Of a stretch of DNA of 64,000 bases, positions 38,068 to 51,700 are shown piece by piece. The number at the start of each line of letters is the position of its first letter. Position 1 is the first letter of the stretch. Under the pieces are notes generated by a model. It was not told where the DNA came from. It was given only the letters and a program-made list of their open reading frames with translations, and did not search any database. Source of the stretch: Zygnema cylindricum (taxonomy: Eukaryota > Streptophyta > Zygnematophyceae > Zygnematales > Zygnemataceae); assembly GCA_037447655.1 (NCBI GenBank), contig JBBHKE010000876.1, forward strand, positions 1 to 64,000, written 5' to 3'. The translations under genes were made by a program, and so were the position numbers.

Positions 38068-38205
38068 TTGAGACCACCAATCGGAAGTTGGGAATCTTGG
38101 CTTTCAATTGCAACCGTCAGATCCATAATCCGATAAGCGTATACGGGAAAAGATGTTTTAATTGGCAAAAAAAACATTAACACTTATGTCGATACACGGT
38201 GTAAT
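38068..38205. mobile_element. Half of a foldback MITE cutting the copia RNase H
   Basis: Starts tttgagaccaccaatcggaa, contains tttcaattgcaaccgtcaga and ends gtcgatacacggtgta. It replaces the upstream part of the copia RNase H frame. Confidence 0.55.
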
Positions 38206-39738
38206 GTAGGAAAGGAGACGTGACGTCGTACACTGGGACGCACCCCTGCTGAAAGGAACGGACAGGATGAATGGCAAGTGAACTCCAAAGTGGATCAAGA
38301 GATAATAGCGGTACATGTCAATCTGGAAAAAGAGATGGGATTGTCTACGGTGGAGAGGAGACAACTATGGCCCTAGACACACAAGTGACGCAAGAATAGG
38401 AATATGCTCAAGCGCCTCACAAATAACTTTAACGCACTCAAGGTTCGCCGAAGCAATGTCACCAAAAATACAACATTCCCTGTTGATCAAGACAACATCA
38501 ATTCGTCCAGAGGGAATAATATGCGAAACCCCTCTAGAAATAGAAAACCCCGCCATAAAAGCAATGGTAGCAATAGTGTTGCTAATAGTGTCATGTGTCT
38601 CAACCAACTCTCCTTAAATGGACACCTGGGGCTAAAAGAGACTACCGATCAAGCACCCAAAAAAATTGAGTGAGGGTTGATGAGAGAGGTCACGCCAAAT
38701 TAGGAAAAAGAGGTGAATTGAGCAAACAAAAAATGTAGAGTGGAGACAATAGGTGCAACCAATGGCCAAGCTCTATAACCAAGGTCCCCACACCGATGAG
38801 GGAAAATGGGCATGTAAAAAATCAAAAGGGATGCGCCTCGAGAAGCATGGATCTGATGGAATGGTGGCGACAACCTTACCAAGAATTAATTATTGGAACA
38901 CGAATAAAAAGTCTTTGTAATAAGGGTGGAAAAACCGAGATAGTAGCCAATAAAGCAAAGGGAGGAGTAGAACAAAAACATTAAATTAAAGCTTTAATGC
39001 CATGACCGACGTATGCCGTTCACGTTTTGTGTTCCCGTGTACTCAAAAGGATTACCATTGTGCTTTCTTAATAAAGTCTTACCATTGTAATGACTGCAAC
39101 AAGATTTTATTAAAAAGCGCGATGGTAAACCATCTGAGTCCATGGGCACAAAAGGGGCGGCAAGAAACAAAACTGGAAAACTTGTGGAGGGAAGCAAGCA
39201 AAAAGGAAAAGCAAGGAGAAAGAAACGAACACACAGAAAAAAGGCACTGAAGACAACCATTGTAATCGTGGTAATTTTACAAGCACACAATATCCTTGCT
39301 TTCTCTCCCTCTACCTCCTCCTCCCCCTCCCCCTAGCATTTATACCACCACCACCACCAATGATAACTCGTTAATCTGGGAAATTAAAAACGAAATGAAA
39401 CTTCCCAAATTTCTTCCAATCACTATTGATTCACAAATAAAAAAATAAAAAAACCTGCAAAAGTAAGAACCCGAGAAAGAAAAACCTCGATAAAAAAAAA
39501 TCCTTAGGGTTCAACCAAAGTAACTAAAAACGTACTCGAACCACAAAACATGACTGTAACCCGATACAAATATATGCGAAAATCCAAACCCTGTACAATG
39601 AATAAATATATATATATTATATATATTTACAGATTAAAAATGATCGCCTTGATCTCCTAAGAGGATCAATTTCTGTTCCTTTCTATATGGTTTGTGGATT
39701 GATTGTACCGCAAGCATAAAGACGTTTTTCAGGGTTTT
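38206..39738. other. Intergenic stretch between copia remnant and LON stop
   Basis: No gene supported. A minus open frame at 38365-38607 has plausible composition but no recognised family. An A-rich, AT-repeat stretch (39430-39630) precedes the 3' end of the LON gene. Confidence 0.45.
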
Positions 39739-42700
39739 TCAATGCTTCTCCGTTGCCCTTAACAAAGAATGCTTAGCCCTAAGGGCCGCGAGATGAGGTG
39801 TCACTGCTTCCAATACCTGCAAAAAAAACAACATTCTCAAACAAATTTTCAAATACATTTTCAAACACATTTGTTGAAAATGGGTCGACATTAAAACGAA
39901 AGCATCATAAAATTCGTAAGTTTCCAAGATAGTCCTCAAAAACTCACAAGATCCCAATATAAGGAAAAAACCTTAAACAAAACCTTCCCCATTTCTCACC
40001 CAAGCCAGACGAGCCCCGGTATCCAAGAGCTGCAGGAGAGTCTGCTGCTCCTCAGGACCCAAATCCACCTGCTTCCCCAGAAAATACCATTACAAAATCC
40101 TCAAAATTTGACAAATTGTCCTTTGGAAATTGACAAATTGTTCTTCTAACATTTGACATGCTCTTCTTTTCAATAAATGGCATGTTGTCCATTCAAAATT
40201 TGATTCGTTGTTCTTTTAAAATTTGACATATTGCTCCGTTAGAACTTGACATGTTCTTCTTTCAGGATTTGATACGTTGTTCTTTTAAAATTTGACATTT
40301 GCTTTAAAATTTGACACATTGTTCTTTTAATCAAAGATAAAACAGTGAAGTTAAGTGCGCCAAAACTGCATGCATCAAAGTAGAGAACAAAAGGCACGTT
40401 TAAATATAAATATTTAAATTCCTACAGTCAAGAGTTTGCATAAAAAGTACATCAATAGATTCAGAATTTAAAATATAATTAGTCGGCTGGTTTAATTTGA
40501 ATTGTGACCTACATTTCACAGGTAAAATTGAGTTTAAAAAAAATAGAAGATCAGAGCCGTTGAATCATGTTAACCTGATGGACAAATCTACAGATAGGCA
40601 AATAGAGTGACTATCGCGATAATTACTTGTGAATTGGAAGTGTTCAACACTAGCGTATTTTCTCTCATTAACATTAGCAGAATGTAAACAGCGTATCACA
40701 TTAATTTAGGTTATGAAGCAGTTTCCGGCGTAACCCTGAGGTTACAACCGAGGAATGTTCTTTCTGACGCCGATTACAAACATTTATGTTTGAAGCTAGT
40801 TGACGTCATCTTAATGGTGTGCCCGGTGCATTGCCATATAATAAACACAATTAACGGACTCAGCATTATATAGCACTATTTTTAATCAATGTTTTTCACA
40901 TTTGCGGTGTTCTTCTAAAATTGGCATATTGTTCTATTAAAAATGGACAGTATTCTCGTAAAAATTTGACATACTGTTCTTTTAAATTCGACATCTTCTT
41001 CTTTCTAAATCTGAAATGTTGTTCTCTCAAAACAAAAAAAAAAACTTCAGGTTTCATTCAAAAAGCAAGAAACGTGAAATCGAGACAGCGTTAGAAGGGC
41101 GATAGAGAAAGCAAAATAACCATGGTGTCCCTCCATTTGCAACACCAAAAAGAAAGACATGGAGNNNNNNNNNNCCAGAACAAGTGTGGTTTTAAAACCC
41201 TGCCTCGAGGCTAACTTCCACAGTGCACTGTGCAATGTGCGAAGCTGCAGTAGTTTGTATCCGCGCTTTTGTTTGGACGTCAAAAAGTTTAAATGATTTC
41301 GCAGGCGGAAAAGAGAAGGCGGGGGGACAACGCGCCTATGTTTGATGACGTCGAAGCGTGTAACGTGTCACGTGACACCTTCAATCGGAGCTCCGTCCCA
41401 AAATTTTGGTGTGAACAAGACCCGTTTTCCGATGACTTTTCGGAAAATCATCGGAATCTGAAAAAAGTTACAAATGCTCAGGTGGGTATAGGCTATGACT
41501 CGCATCGCGACAAACGTGTCGCGTCATAGTGGCTGAAATCCGTGACTCAGGAGATTTGCCCGTCAGACATACACAAAAGTCATCTTGTCCATCGGATGAA
41601 ATCGATGAAGCGGCCGATTGGGCACTTTCAAAATGTGGTCCTTCCGCCAAAAATATTGAAAATTGTTTACCGCGCCTTTCGTGCCCTTCACGCCGGCGGC
41701 CTTCCAGAAGCTTCGGCCATGGCTTCTGGCTAATGTTTTTTGACATTCTCTTTGCATATCCGGCGCCAAATTCGACGTGCGGGTAGTCTTACCGGTGGGC
41801 TCATCAGCTCCATCCGTTCTCTCGTCCTTCTTTAGTTGAGACTGCCAATTTCGGCCGATTCCTCCTTTCCTCTTTTTGGATATCTCTCTACATCCCTGCC
41901 GTCAATATTTGAGGACGCCCATGTCTTTTACAAATTTTGGCCAGGCTTTCTTTTTCGTTCTCTGGCCCTCTTCTTTTGCATATCTACCGCCAAAAGTTAG
42001 TTTACAAGATTAAAAAAAAAAATAATAATAATAATTTCTAAGCGGTTTTTCCTTAGTTTCAGTTTTTCTGTTTTTCTTTGTCGGATTCGGCCTGTCAAAA
42101 TTGGCCGCCCTTCTGCTATCGATTTTTGGCTTCCTCCTCGTACCTAATTTTCATTCCTTATACTCAAGCATCTTCGTGGGAGTTTCCAGTCTTACGCCCT
42201 TTCTGTGCTCCTGACACCCGGTGAGCGTGCCACATCAAAGTAGCCAACCACCAAAAACAACCCAAAAAAAAAAAAAAAAACAACACACACACACACACAA
42301 ATATTGGTTTTGTTTTTAGGGCTTCAACTTTCATTGGGGATTTTTGGATCTTACGTCGTTTAGCAAGCCTATTATCCCTCAATTGGTTTTTTTCGACAAC
42401 CCAGCCCACTTCTTGCCTGTGATCATCCTTCGATCCGGTACCATCAATCGCCTCTCTTTTTATGGAACCTCAAAAACGACGGGCATCACGGTCTCCTTCC
42501 CCGTCATCTCCTACACGTTCCCGACTATGTCACTCCTTCTCAGGGTCATCTCACCCTCTTATGTCAACCCCTCAAGTGCCCATTGCCACCCCTTTACCTC
42601 AACGCTCTCCCCTACCCGCCGACACGCCGACACCAACGCTGATACCAACCTCATTCCTTCTCCTCCACCTATGGTACACAATCCCCTCTCTTCATCTACA

Positions 42701-45700
42701 CCGCGTTATTGTCCCCCTCATCGTCCTGGGCCATCAAACACTTTGTCTTTGACCCCTATCCCAAACTCTCACGAGCCCCAACCACTATTGGTGACATGTG
42801 CAAAATCTCCTCCTCTAGCCCCTCCCAAGTTGGTTCCCCAAGCCAAGCCGAACCCTCCACCCCACCATCCTCCCTCCACCTCACTTGTTACATCTCCCTC
42901 TCCGTTTCCTCTTTTTACTTCCTGTTGTTTTTGAAAACTTAGTTTCGCGCGTACGCGGCGTTTCGTGCGTGCGCGTGTTCGCGTGCGTACACATTTACGC
43001 AATGTAATGTGGAGGTTCGAAGGATTTGCGGATTGGGGGAGTAGAAGCAAAATGAATTGAAAGTGACGTAAAGTACAAATTGAGTGACGCGAAGAAGCGT
43101 ACGAAAAATACGGAATGCGAAATAGAAATGGACGGCGGATCGCTTCGCGATTCGATTTGAAATATTCGAAGGATTTGAAAAGTACGCCGGCCATACGAAA
43201 CATAATGCGATAGACCGCATTTATTAAATGTGACGCCGTCGGTACGGAGCGTCGTATTAGATAGGTGTACTTTAAATTTGGCACATGAGATTTACGACGA
43301 AGTACTTGGTTTCATACGAACAAGATTTGGATAGTACGGTTTGATTTCGGCAGCGGTTCAAGTTACACGTGGAGGGCGAACGACGTTCGCCGATATTTTC
43401 TAGGGATCGCATTATTTTAATGACGTATTATTAAGTGGACCGTACGTATGCGATGTCGGTTAACTACGTGGATTTATCTGCAAGTGACTAAGCGAGTTGT
43501 CGCTTATGACGCGTATTTTGCGGACGCGTCGGTGTAAATATTTGAAACAACATTGTCTTGTCTTATGTGTAATAATAATTTAGAATTGCTTATGACAATT
43601 TTTATTCAGGTGATCATTTAGGGTTTCGACAATTTAATTTGTGTGTATGTAGTGTCGTATTTGCAGACAAGTGTACCACTTTGATTTATGTGTCGTATTT
43701 ACAGACAAGTGTACGCTTACGATTGCTTGACTTTCAGGTGTACGCTTACGATTAGTTTTTCTTTGTAATTGGTTATTATGGTTATTTTGACACTTAGTGA
43801 TTCATTGACAGCTCACAAGTGTATATATAGGAATGAGCTTTGTTAGGAATTAATAATCAATGCTGGTTAGAAAAGAAGGGACCAAAGATGTAGTATTTTA
43901 GGGTTGTCGATTAGGTCATGCACTTTGAATGAAATAATGATTATTTGATTATACTCTTGTTTATGTGTGATGTATTTGTTTGTTATTATTTATTCATGTT
44001 ATTTTATATATGTTTGATGCGCTTTGTTTATGCATTTTGTCATAGGGTTTGTTTATGTTGATTATTCCATGAAACCCTAAATGTTGTTTGTTGCGTTTGT
44101 GTACGCATATGGAGGATGCATTTCAAATGATTGTTCGTCGACCTATTTTTGCTTAGCTTCTTGCATGATAGTTTGGGTCCCTTCTGCGGTCTATTTTAGA
44201 CCAAAGAACAACACTTCCCACCCTCTTTCTAGTACTCCGACTTCTCGGATTCCTTGTCCGGGTTGTGGGAAGCCTTACACTGCCGGGGTCGTTATCGCGA
44301 GGCATGTAAGGGCGTGTCCAAAGGCTTCTTCGAATCATTCAGATTTTGAAGGTGGGACTCCTCTTGCTAATCCCCCTATTCAACGACACCCCTCTCACAC
44401 CGACTGGGAGTACGTCCGTAACCTTAACGTGTTGGCTTGTTACCATCTCGGTTACCCTCGGCCTTGACTTTACTCCCGCATTCCTTCTCATCTCCGTGAA
44501 GTCGTCCAAGCAGCTCTTTGGTTCCCTCTCGGGCTTCTTGCTGACAACATCACAAATCAAGCGGCCTGGCACCTTTTCCTTCTGTTTCCACTCTGGGTTT
44601 TGGTCTTACCTTTACGTGGGGGTGTAAGTGGGGAGCGTGAAACACGTTCTCGATGCCAGCGATTCTTGCGTGGAGATTGGGAATCTCTTCAGCAAGAGCA
44701 TACAGACAGGGTCATTTCCATTTCGGTTACTCCTCCTCATCGTCAAACTCCTCTTCCTGCCTCTATAGCCCGCATGTGTCGTGCCGTGCACCTTGGCCGA
44801 TGTGGTGAAATTTCTCGCGCTGCTCGGGCGCTGCACCTTTTCACACCATTGCCAACTACGGAGTCAACTGTTGAGGCCCTTCATCCCGCTGCACCAGCTA
44901 AACTTACGTCTTTCATTGATTCATATGATCCCCTTGACCTGTTTGAGCTAGACGAAGATACTTTCGCTAACGCTTTAGTCCGATCCCCTCATCTCTCGGC
45001 GGGGGGACCCTCTGGAATGGTATATGAGCTTTTGCGTGATATTTTTCCTCCAGAAAGTCCATCGCAAGGTTTTGATTTGTTGTTTAAAGTGGCTTCCTAT
45101 TTGGATCGAGGAAATGTCCCACCCTTTGTTGTACCCTTTTTGGCAACAACACTTCTTGCTAAAGTCTCAAAACCTGCCGGTGGTGTTCGACCTATCGATG
45201 TTGGGGAGGTCTTATATCGCCTTGTGGCTTGATCAATGTGTATGCAACTTCAAGGGGCTTTCCACGATTATTTTTCCCCACATCAATTTGGTGTCGCAAC
45301 GCGGGTAGGTTCTGAGGCAGTCGTTCATGGTTTACGCGCGACAATGGACTTGCACCCAGAGTGGATCGTTCTCCAAGTTGACATTGCGAATGATTTCAAC
45401 ACTGTTGATCGTAATGCCATCTTCCGCGAGCCCCGACATTCTCCCCTCCTATCAACCATCTTTTTCCTTTTGTTCGCACTTTCTACTCCACCTCTAGCTC
45501 TCTCCTTTATTCCCTTGGTGGCCCATTAGGAGATGTTGCCACACTGGAATCCGTTACACGCACTCGTCAAGGTGACCCTTTGGGGGCCCCTTTGTTTTCT
45601 TTTAACCACTTACAAGCCTTACGAGCATCTGCTACCGCTTTTCCAAGTTGTTTGTTCCCTTCGGTGGCCGATGACACACATGTCATTGGTCTGCCAGACC

Positions 45701-48700
45701 AAGTTGTTCTTGCATTCCACCATTTTTCCGACCAACTTTCCAAAATAAGTCTATCTCTCAAAATCCTTAAATGTGTCGCCTGGTCACCTAATGGCTTGCC
45801 ACCAGATTTCCCTCTCCCTTCGAGATTTTGTGTTTGTACACATCAAGAAGGTTTAAGGGTGTTAAGATCCCCGATTAGCGCCCCTGATTTTGTTCACCAG
45901 TTTGTCAAGGATGCCCTTTTGGAAGACCTTTCCCACTGTGAGGACATTCCAAAAATGTCGGACTCCCAAGTGGTGTTTGCTATTCTAACCCGTTGTTTTC
46001 CGCAACGACCTTTGTACTTGGCGCGCAAAGTTGCCCTTAATCATCTTTCATTTCTTTGTTTCCAGACTTTGATAATCGTCTCTTTGCAATTTTACATCAA
46101 CTCGTCAGTCATGGAATATTCGATCTACGGGAAGGGCTCCTCGCTCGTCGACAATCTGCTTTACCAATCTCTTTCGGGGGTCTTGGTTTGCTTCGTACCG
46201 CCATCATCCGGCCAGCCGTGTACTTGGGTAGTTGGGCTCTGGTGACATCTATCATTAGTTCGAGGTTGGTGGTGGATGACACTCCTATCTTGGCCCATGC
46301 GATCTCTACTGTCGACGAAGGCTCATTATCTTTTCAGCAATCCTTAGTATCTACTCGTTTGCTTCTACCGGTTGAGGCCCAAGATGTCGTTCCTCCATTT
46401 TGTTCCCTCATCACCAGCAGTCATTCCCGAGTGCAACAACATATCACCGATAAAGTAGCCACCACTGATTTCCAAAACCTCGTTGATGCGCTACCTACGG
46501 CGGATGCGCGAGCTCGACTTAGTTCTTGTTTGGGACCAGGTGCTGGGTCTTGGCTCGTCACTACACCGATTTTTACCTCACTCCGCTTCTCTTCTCAACA
46601 ATTTTCTTCTGCACTCCGCTTACCTCTCGGCTTGCCACATCCCTCTCTCTTGGGCAAGCCTCGTTTCCTTTGTGGCCAAAGTACTGATGAGCAAGATGTA
46701 CATTTGTTGCCTTATTCACAAGGTGGGGAGCGCACTATTGCACATGATACCGTTCGAGATGCAATAGTTTCGGTGGGTAGTGAGGCGGGATACACAATGG
46801 AACGTGAGGTGTCGCATACCCTTCCTCCACGTTCTCAATCTAGCGGTGTACTCGGCCTTCGGGTGGATCTCGTCTTTCTACACGGGGTGGAGAGAACATT
46901 GGGAGATGTAGTCCTCACAGATGCTACGGAATTCTATTTCTCCACGCTTGCGGCATTACATATGGGTGTTGCGGCTCGGGATGCAGCAGCCTCTAAAGAA
47001 CGTGATTACGCTCACCGAGACCCAAATGATAACTACGTACCGTTTGCTCTGGATATGGACTCGTCGTTTGAGAACTTCATCCACGATTGCGCGCGGCGGA
47101 CGTTTGAACTTCGGGGACCTGGGAGCCCTTCTCCAACTCTCATGTCTTCTTTTTGCCGACAACGTATCTCTGTTGCGCTTCAACGTTCTCAAGCTTTCGC
47201 CCTTATCCATCAAAGCATGGTGGTGACCAATGGTAGTGGGTAAAGAAATTTACCTCCGCGCCACCCGGTGCACATTGATGATATTTGTCATTCTGACCTT
47301 TAGTGTAGACTTGTTTTAGCTTTTGGGCTAACGGCCAAGTCTATCTTTTAGAGTTTGTGTATAGTGTTGTTTTTTAGTGCTATGGTAGTTTGGTTTTGGT
47401 ATTTGTTTTAGTTTATATTGCTTCTAGTGGTTTTGTTTTTAGTTTTGTTTAGCTACTGTAATTTTTGTGTTTCTTGACTTTTTCTAAGTGTAGCCTTTAA
47501 TGGTAGTTAACATTTTTACATTAACAATCACGCTTTGTACTTAGATGGTTTAACCATCGCAATTTTGTTAAGGAAGTCTTCTTCTTCCCTATTAAACCCG
47601 CATAAGACCCAGTTTTCGCCAGGTGTTCGTACATCCACAGTGCCGAATATATTGCGCTAGTCTCTCCCAATCTAGATCGCTTCTCCGTGACAATGCTCGA
47701 AATCACTGTGTACTTTCAATGACGTCCGTACACATAAATTTTGTACTTCATATAGGGGAATCGTTTGCGTACACCAAACTAAATCCTTCGCTAGCGTTCT
47801 TCTTCACCAATCCGTGTAATAGTTATTTCCTCGAGCCTTCATCTTTACGTCTACACTAAATCTCATGGTTGCCATACTTCAATCCTCTTTCTCAACGGTC
47901 AAATATCAGGGTCTAAGGGTACGGCCTCATGTGGCTAAGTACGGGTTTTTTTTTGTCGTTTCCCCCATTGAAACTTAGCGCCGTATTGCTAAAGTTGCAA
48001 CCGTACGAAGAAACCGCAAATTGTAAAATACAATTTGCGTCATTGTTTGTAGAAATTAATGGTCCGTTTAAAGTATATTCTAGGTCTAAATAGAAATATA
48101 GAAAGAAACCGAGGCAGTCTACCTCTACCTTCTCTCTCTAACTCTCAAACTTGTCGCAGTCACTGAGAGTTAGGAGAGGGAGCTAGAGCCATGGCTACCT
48201 AGGCTATCCAGAGGTTTACGGGAAATATATATTAGTTAGGGGTTTATTTACTAAAAAGATATGTGCCGGCCACAGGATTTTATCCTGGTACCTGCCGGGC
48301 GGCAAGCTGCCTGTAGCCGGTAGCCTTAACCGTTAAGTCTTTAGCTAGTGCTACGTACTATATGGTTTGATTTTTAGTTATATATTAAAAAATAAAATAA
48401 TTCATTTAACAGATACTATTTACTGGATACATAGAATCAGTAATGTAAAATACGGATTGTGGTACGGATAAAGAAACGAATACCGCGCATTTGTTTCTTT
48501 AGCGAAACGAATACCGCGCAGGTATTTATTACGGCTACGAATAAATGTAAATTTAATCGGACGGCCGGAATGAACGCCGAGATCGCGGAAGAGAATTTTG
48601 GCGGTTTGTGGTCATCGCCACATCGGAAGACACGTGGCGAAATTACATTGGATCGTGGTATCTCCGGAGATTACGGCACCGAATCCGGATATGACATGTG

Positions 48701-51700
48701 TCGACATTAAGGCCATGTCGAACAATGTCCGTACAAAAAGGACACCGGCAGCTGTACTTTTGTGTACGAAAGTGGAATATGATTGGCTCCGTACATCAGT
48801 AGATAGAGTCTGTGAGAGAGATAGGACTTAGAAAATTTAGGTTATAGGATCCTCTCTCCCGGAGAGCTTCTATACAAAAGGTCAACTTTGACCCTCCATA
48901 ACTTACTACTCAGGGGAGCAAATTCAGAGATTCTTTTTCCTATCGACTCAAGGGAGTCTTGCCTTTACAGGGGTGAAGGTGGTCAGAGTTATTGTCTGCC
49001 AGGGTGGCAGTTGTTTTTGCTGAAACACAAAGGGGTCAAGGTAATCCTAGAGGCTTCTTGGAAGTTGTCCACTCTGAGGACTTATGGAGTGTTGTTTTTG
49101 AAGATTTAGTTTCGTGCGTACATGAAATTTGGTGCGCACGCGACGTTTCGTGCGTGTATATTTTACATTTACGCGATATACTGTGGAGGTTCGAAAGGAT
49201 TTGAGGGAGAGAGGGAGAGAGGGAGAGAGGGAGAGAGGGGGAGAGGGAGAGATAGAGGGAGGGAGAGGGGGAGAGGGAGAGATAGAGGGAGGGAGAGGGG
49301 GGGGGAGAGGGAGCGCGGAAGTGAGAGGGGTAGAACGAGAGAAGGAGACTCACCATAGTGGCTGCGGCAAAAGAAAAGGCTTCCTGTCTGGCAGGCTTTG
49401 CAATAGTTTCTCGGGCAGCCCAGTAAGGATTGCTTGCCAGATCTGTTGCCCGGGGACCTCCTTGTTTCAAACCAGACCGTCGCCAAACTTGAATATCTGG
49501 ACCACCGTATCACAGTAAAGAGTTATTCGCGTGAATAAAAATAACTTTTCTGTTCCTCCTTAAGAATATTTTCCAACTGTTAGAAAACGATTGGGAACAC
49601 TATTTGTAGTTCTCCCATACTAAACGCATATTATACGGTGTAACACACATATAGTAGCGTTTCCAATGTTTTTAGACATGTGAACTGTCCTCAGGTACAA
49701 GACTTGAATGATTTTTTACACCACCGCCAACATCAGTCGATAGCAAAACCTCTCCTGACTTCAATCAGAGGACCGGAATGATGACATGTATGCATCAACC
49801 AAATTAATAAAAATAATAAGACAACCATTATCCTGTGCGTAAAAGAGGAACTCAAAAGTTTTGCAAGTTCTGAACGCTATATTCACCTGCCATTCCAAGA
49901 CGAGTAATGCTCGTTGCTGCCGCAGTGACAGGAGGTTGTGGCGAAAACCTCCGGAGGTTCGCAGGAAGCCTTTGAATAACTGCTTCTGGTGTAAAATATG
50001 TCACTTTTCTCGCATCCAAACTTGCTGTGAGACGAGCCACTTCTAAGCATGCCTCCCAAAGTTCACGTTCCAAGCGATCGATTCGAGCTCCACTACTGCT
50101 TCCAGCTTGGTCAGGTAGACTGTCCTCCACCCACTCCACATTTGCCACAAGGAAAGGCTCCGAGCGTTCTACATTGAGAAGGCGAAAACGCCTCCCTCCC
50201 ATGTGCTCCACAGCAACGCTTCCATCCGCAAACCGCTCTTCTCTCTCCACCTGATGGGTGCATCGCAGAGGGCTTCTTCTTCAGTCCAAGTCCATCATGA
50301 CAGCCCATCACATAAAGGAGCCTGTCACACAAGAGTCGCCAGCAGAAAAGATATGACTCATGAATATATGACTCATTGATACAGCATTGTTGGATGGATG
50401 GGAAAACAAATTGCAGCTCACAGACATGTGAGCTATATTCTTTGATGTTGGAAATCAATATGTAAGGTCGTCCCACTCACAAGGCAACAGCACCCGATAG
50501 GTGAAAATGGCATTTTATCTCCTTCGTCAATTAAATCCCGTTGCAAACATCCAAATTGCGGAGCCGTTTTCGTTGATTCTGCCACAGCTCTGATAACGTC
50601 CAAGAGGTGGAGATAGCGAGGCTCGTATAACTGCATCACACATACAATCCAAGAATGTCCGAGGCTCAAAAAAAAAGTCGTGTATTGGGCTGAAAAATAA
50701 TCTCAAAAACATTGTAAAAGAAAATGGAAGGGATCAAGAAGGAATCAGAAATTCACCCATGACAAACTAAATGCCATTTGTTAAGTAATACATGAACAGA
50801 AAGACCCAGATTCAACAGAATTAAATGATACAAAGAAACGAAAGCAGGCAGAGTCATTAAAACAATAAGTTGCCTTACATGAAGTGCACCTTTTGCGGTT
50901 GGCAGACAAGGGAACCTGCAGAATGCAACAAAAGATATTTTAGAATTCCACTTTCATTCACAAAGATTCAAAAGATAGATCGGTAAGTTACACGATATAA
51001 AACAGCTTCAACTCAGTTTCTTGTGCTGAAACTAGCAACTTTGCGACTCTTTTTAATTTGCGTACAGTAACAAGCCTTCGGCATCTGAGCTGCCCACAGT
51101 AAAAAAACATATACACTCAGACATTAAACAGCAATTGCAAAGTTTTTTTTTTTAATATTTGCTTTCGAATGCTAAACAACACAAGAAATTACAGGCTCTC
51201 AGTGTCTTTCGCTGTTGCGCATTTCGTCTCACTCCATCGACTATAGGTTGGAAATAATGGTTTCAACTTCCCATGTTGCATACCTTCATACAATCAATGC
51301 AACACTGCACACATGATCCATAAACTCTCCTTACCCTTCGTTTACTTACTCAAACTGTGTTCAAGTTTTAGCTTTTCCATAAAGCATATAAAAAGTAAGA
51401 CTAGTCCAAAGTAGATCTTTAAAGGTTCAAACAACAAGGATTTAGAATAATAAATGAAAATAATAATAATAATTGAAGAAGAATAATCTTAAATTATAAA
51501 CATGTCGCAGAAAATCCTACTTTACCTAGAGTTCTATGACCAGAGTTGGTGATAATTCAAATTCTTTAATTTCATGCCACGACTGGTTCTTCTAGTCACA
51601 TACCGCCATTGATACATGCCAAACTTCTAGCTTCAAATTTGTTACAGCAGTAAATCGATACAAAAAACAGGCGGAATCTTTGCAGAAACATCCAAAATAG

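Noticed and set aside
48270-48345. Stem-rich tRNA-like segment (ggccacaggat...gccggtagcc)
   Set aside because: It is part of the copia LTR, aligned with the other LTR copy, and lacks a proper T loop.
36541-49090. Inverted repeats at 36.6-37.6 and 48.0-49.1 kb as ends of one 12.5 kb DNA transposon
   Set aside because: They start with TGTAG, and one follows a polypurine tract and copia RNase H; they are separate LTRs in opposite orientation, with LON exons between them.
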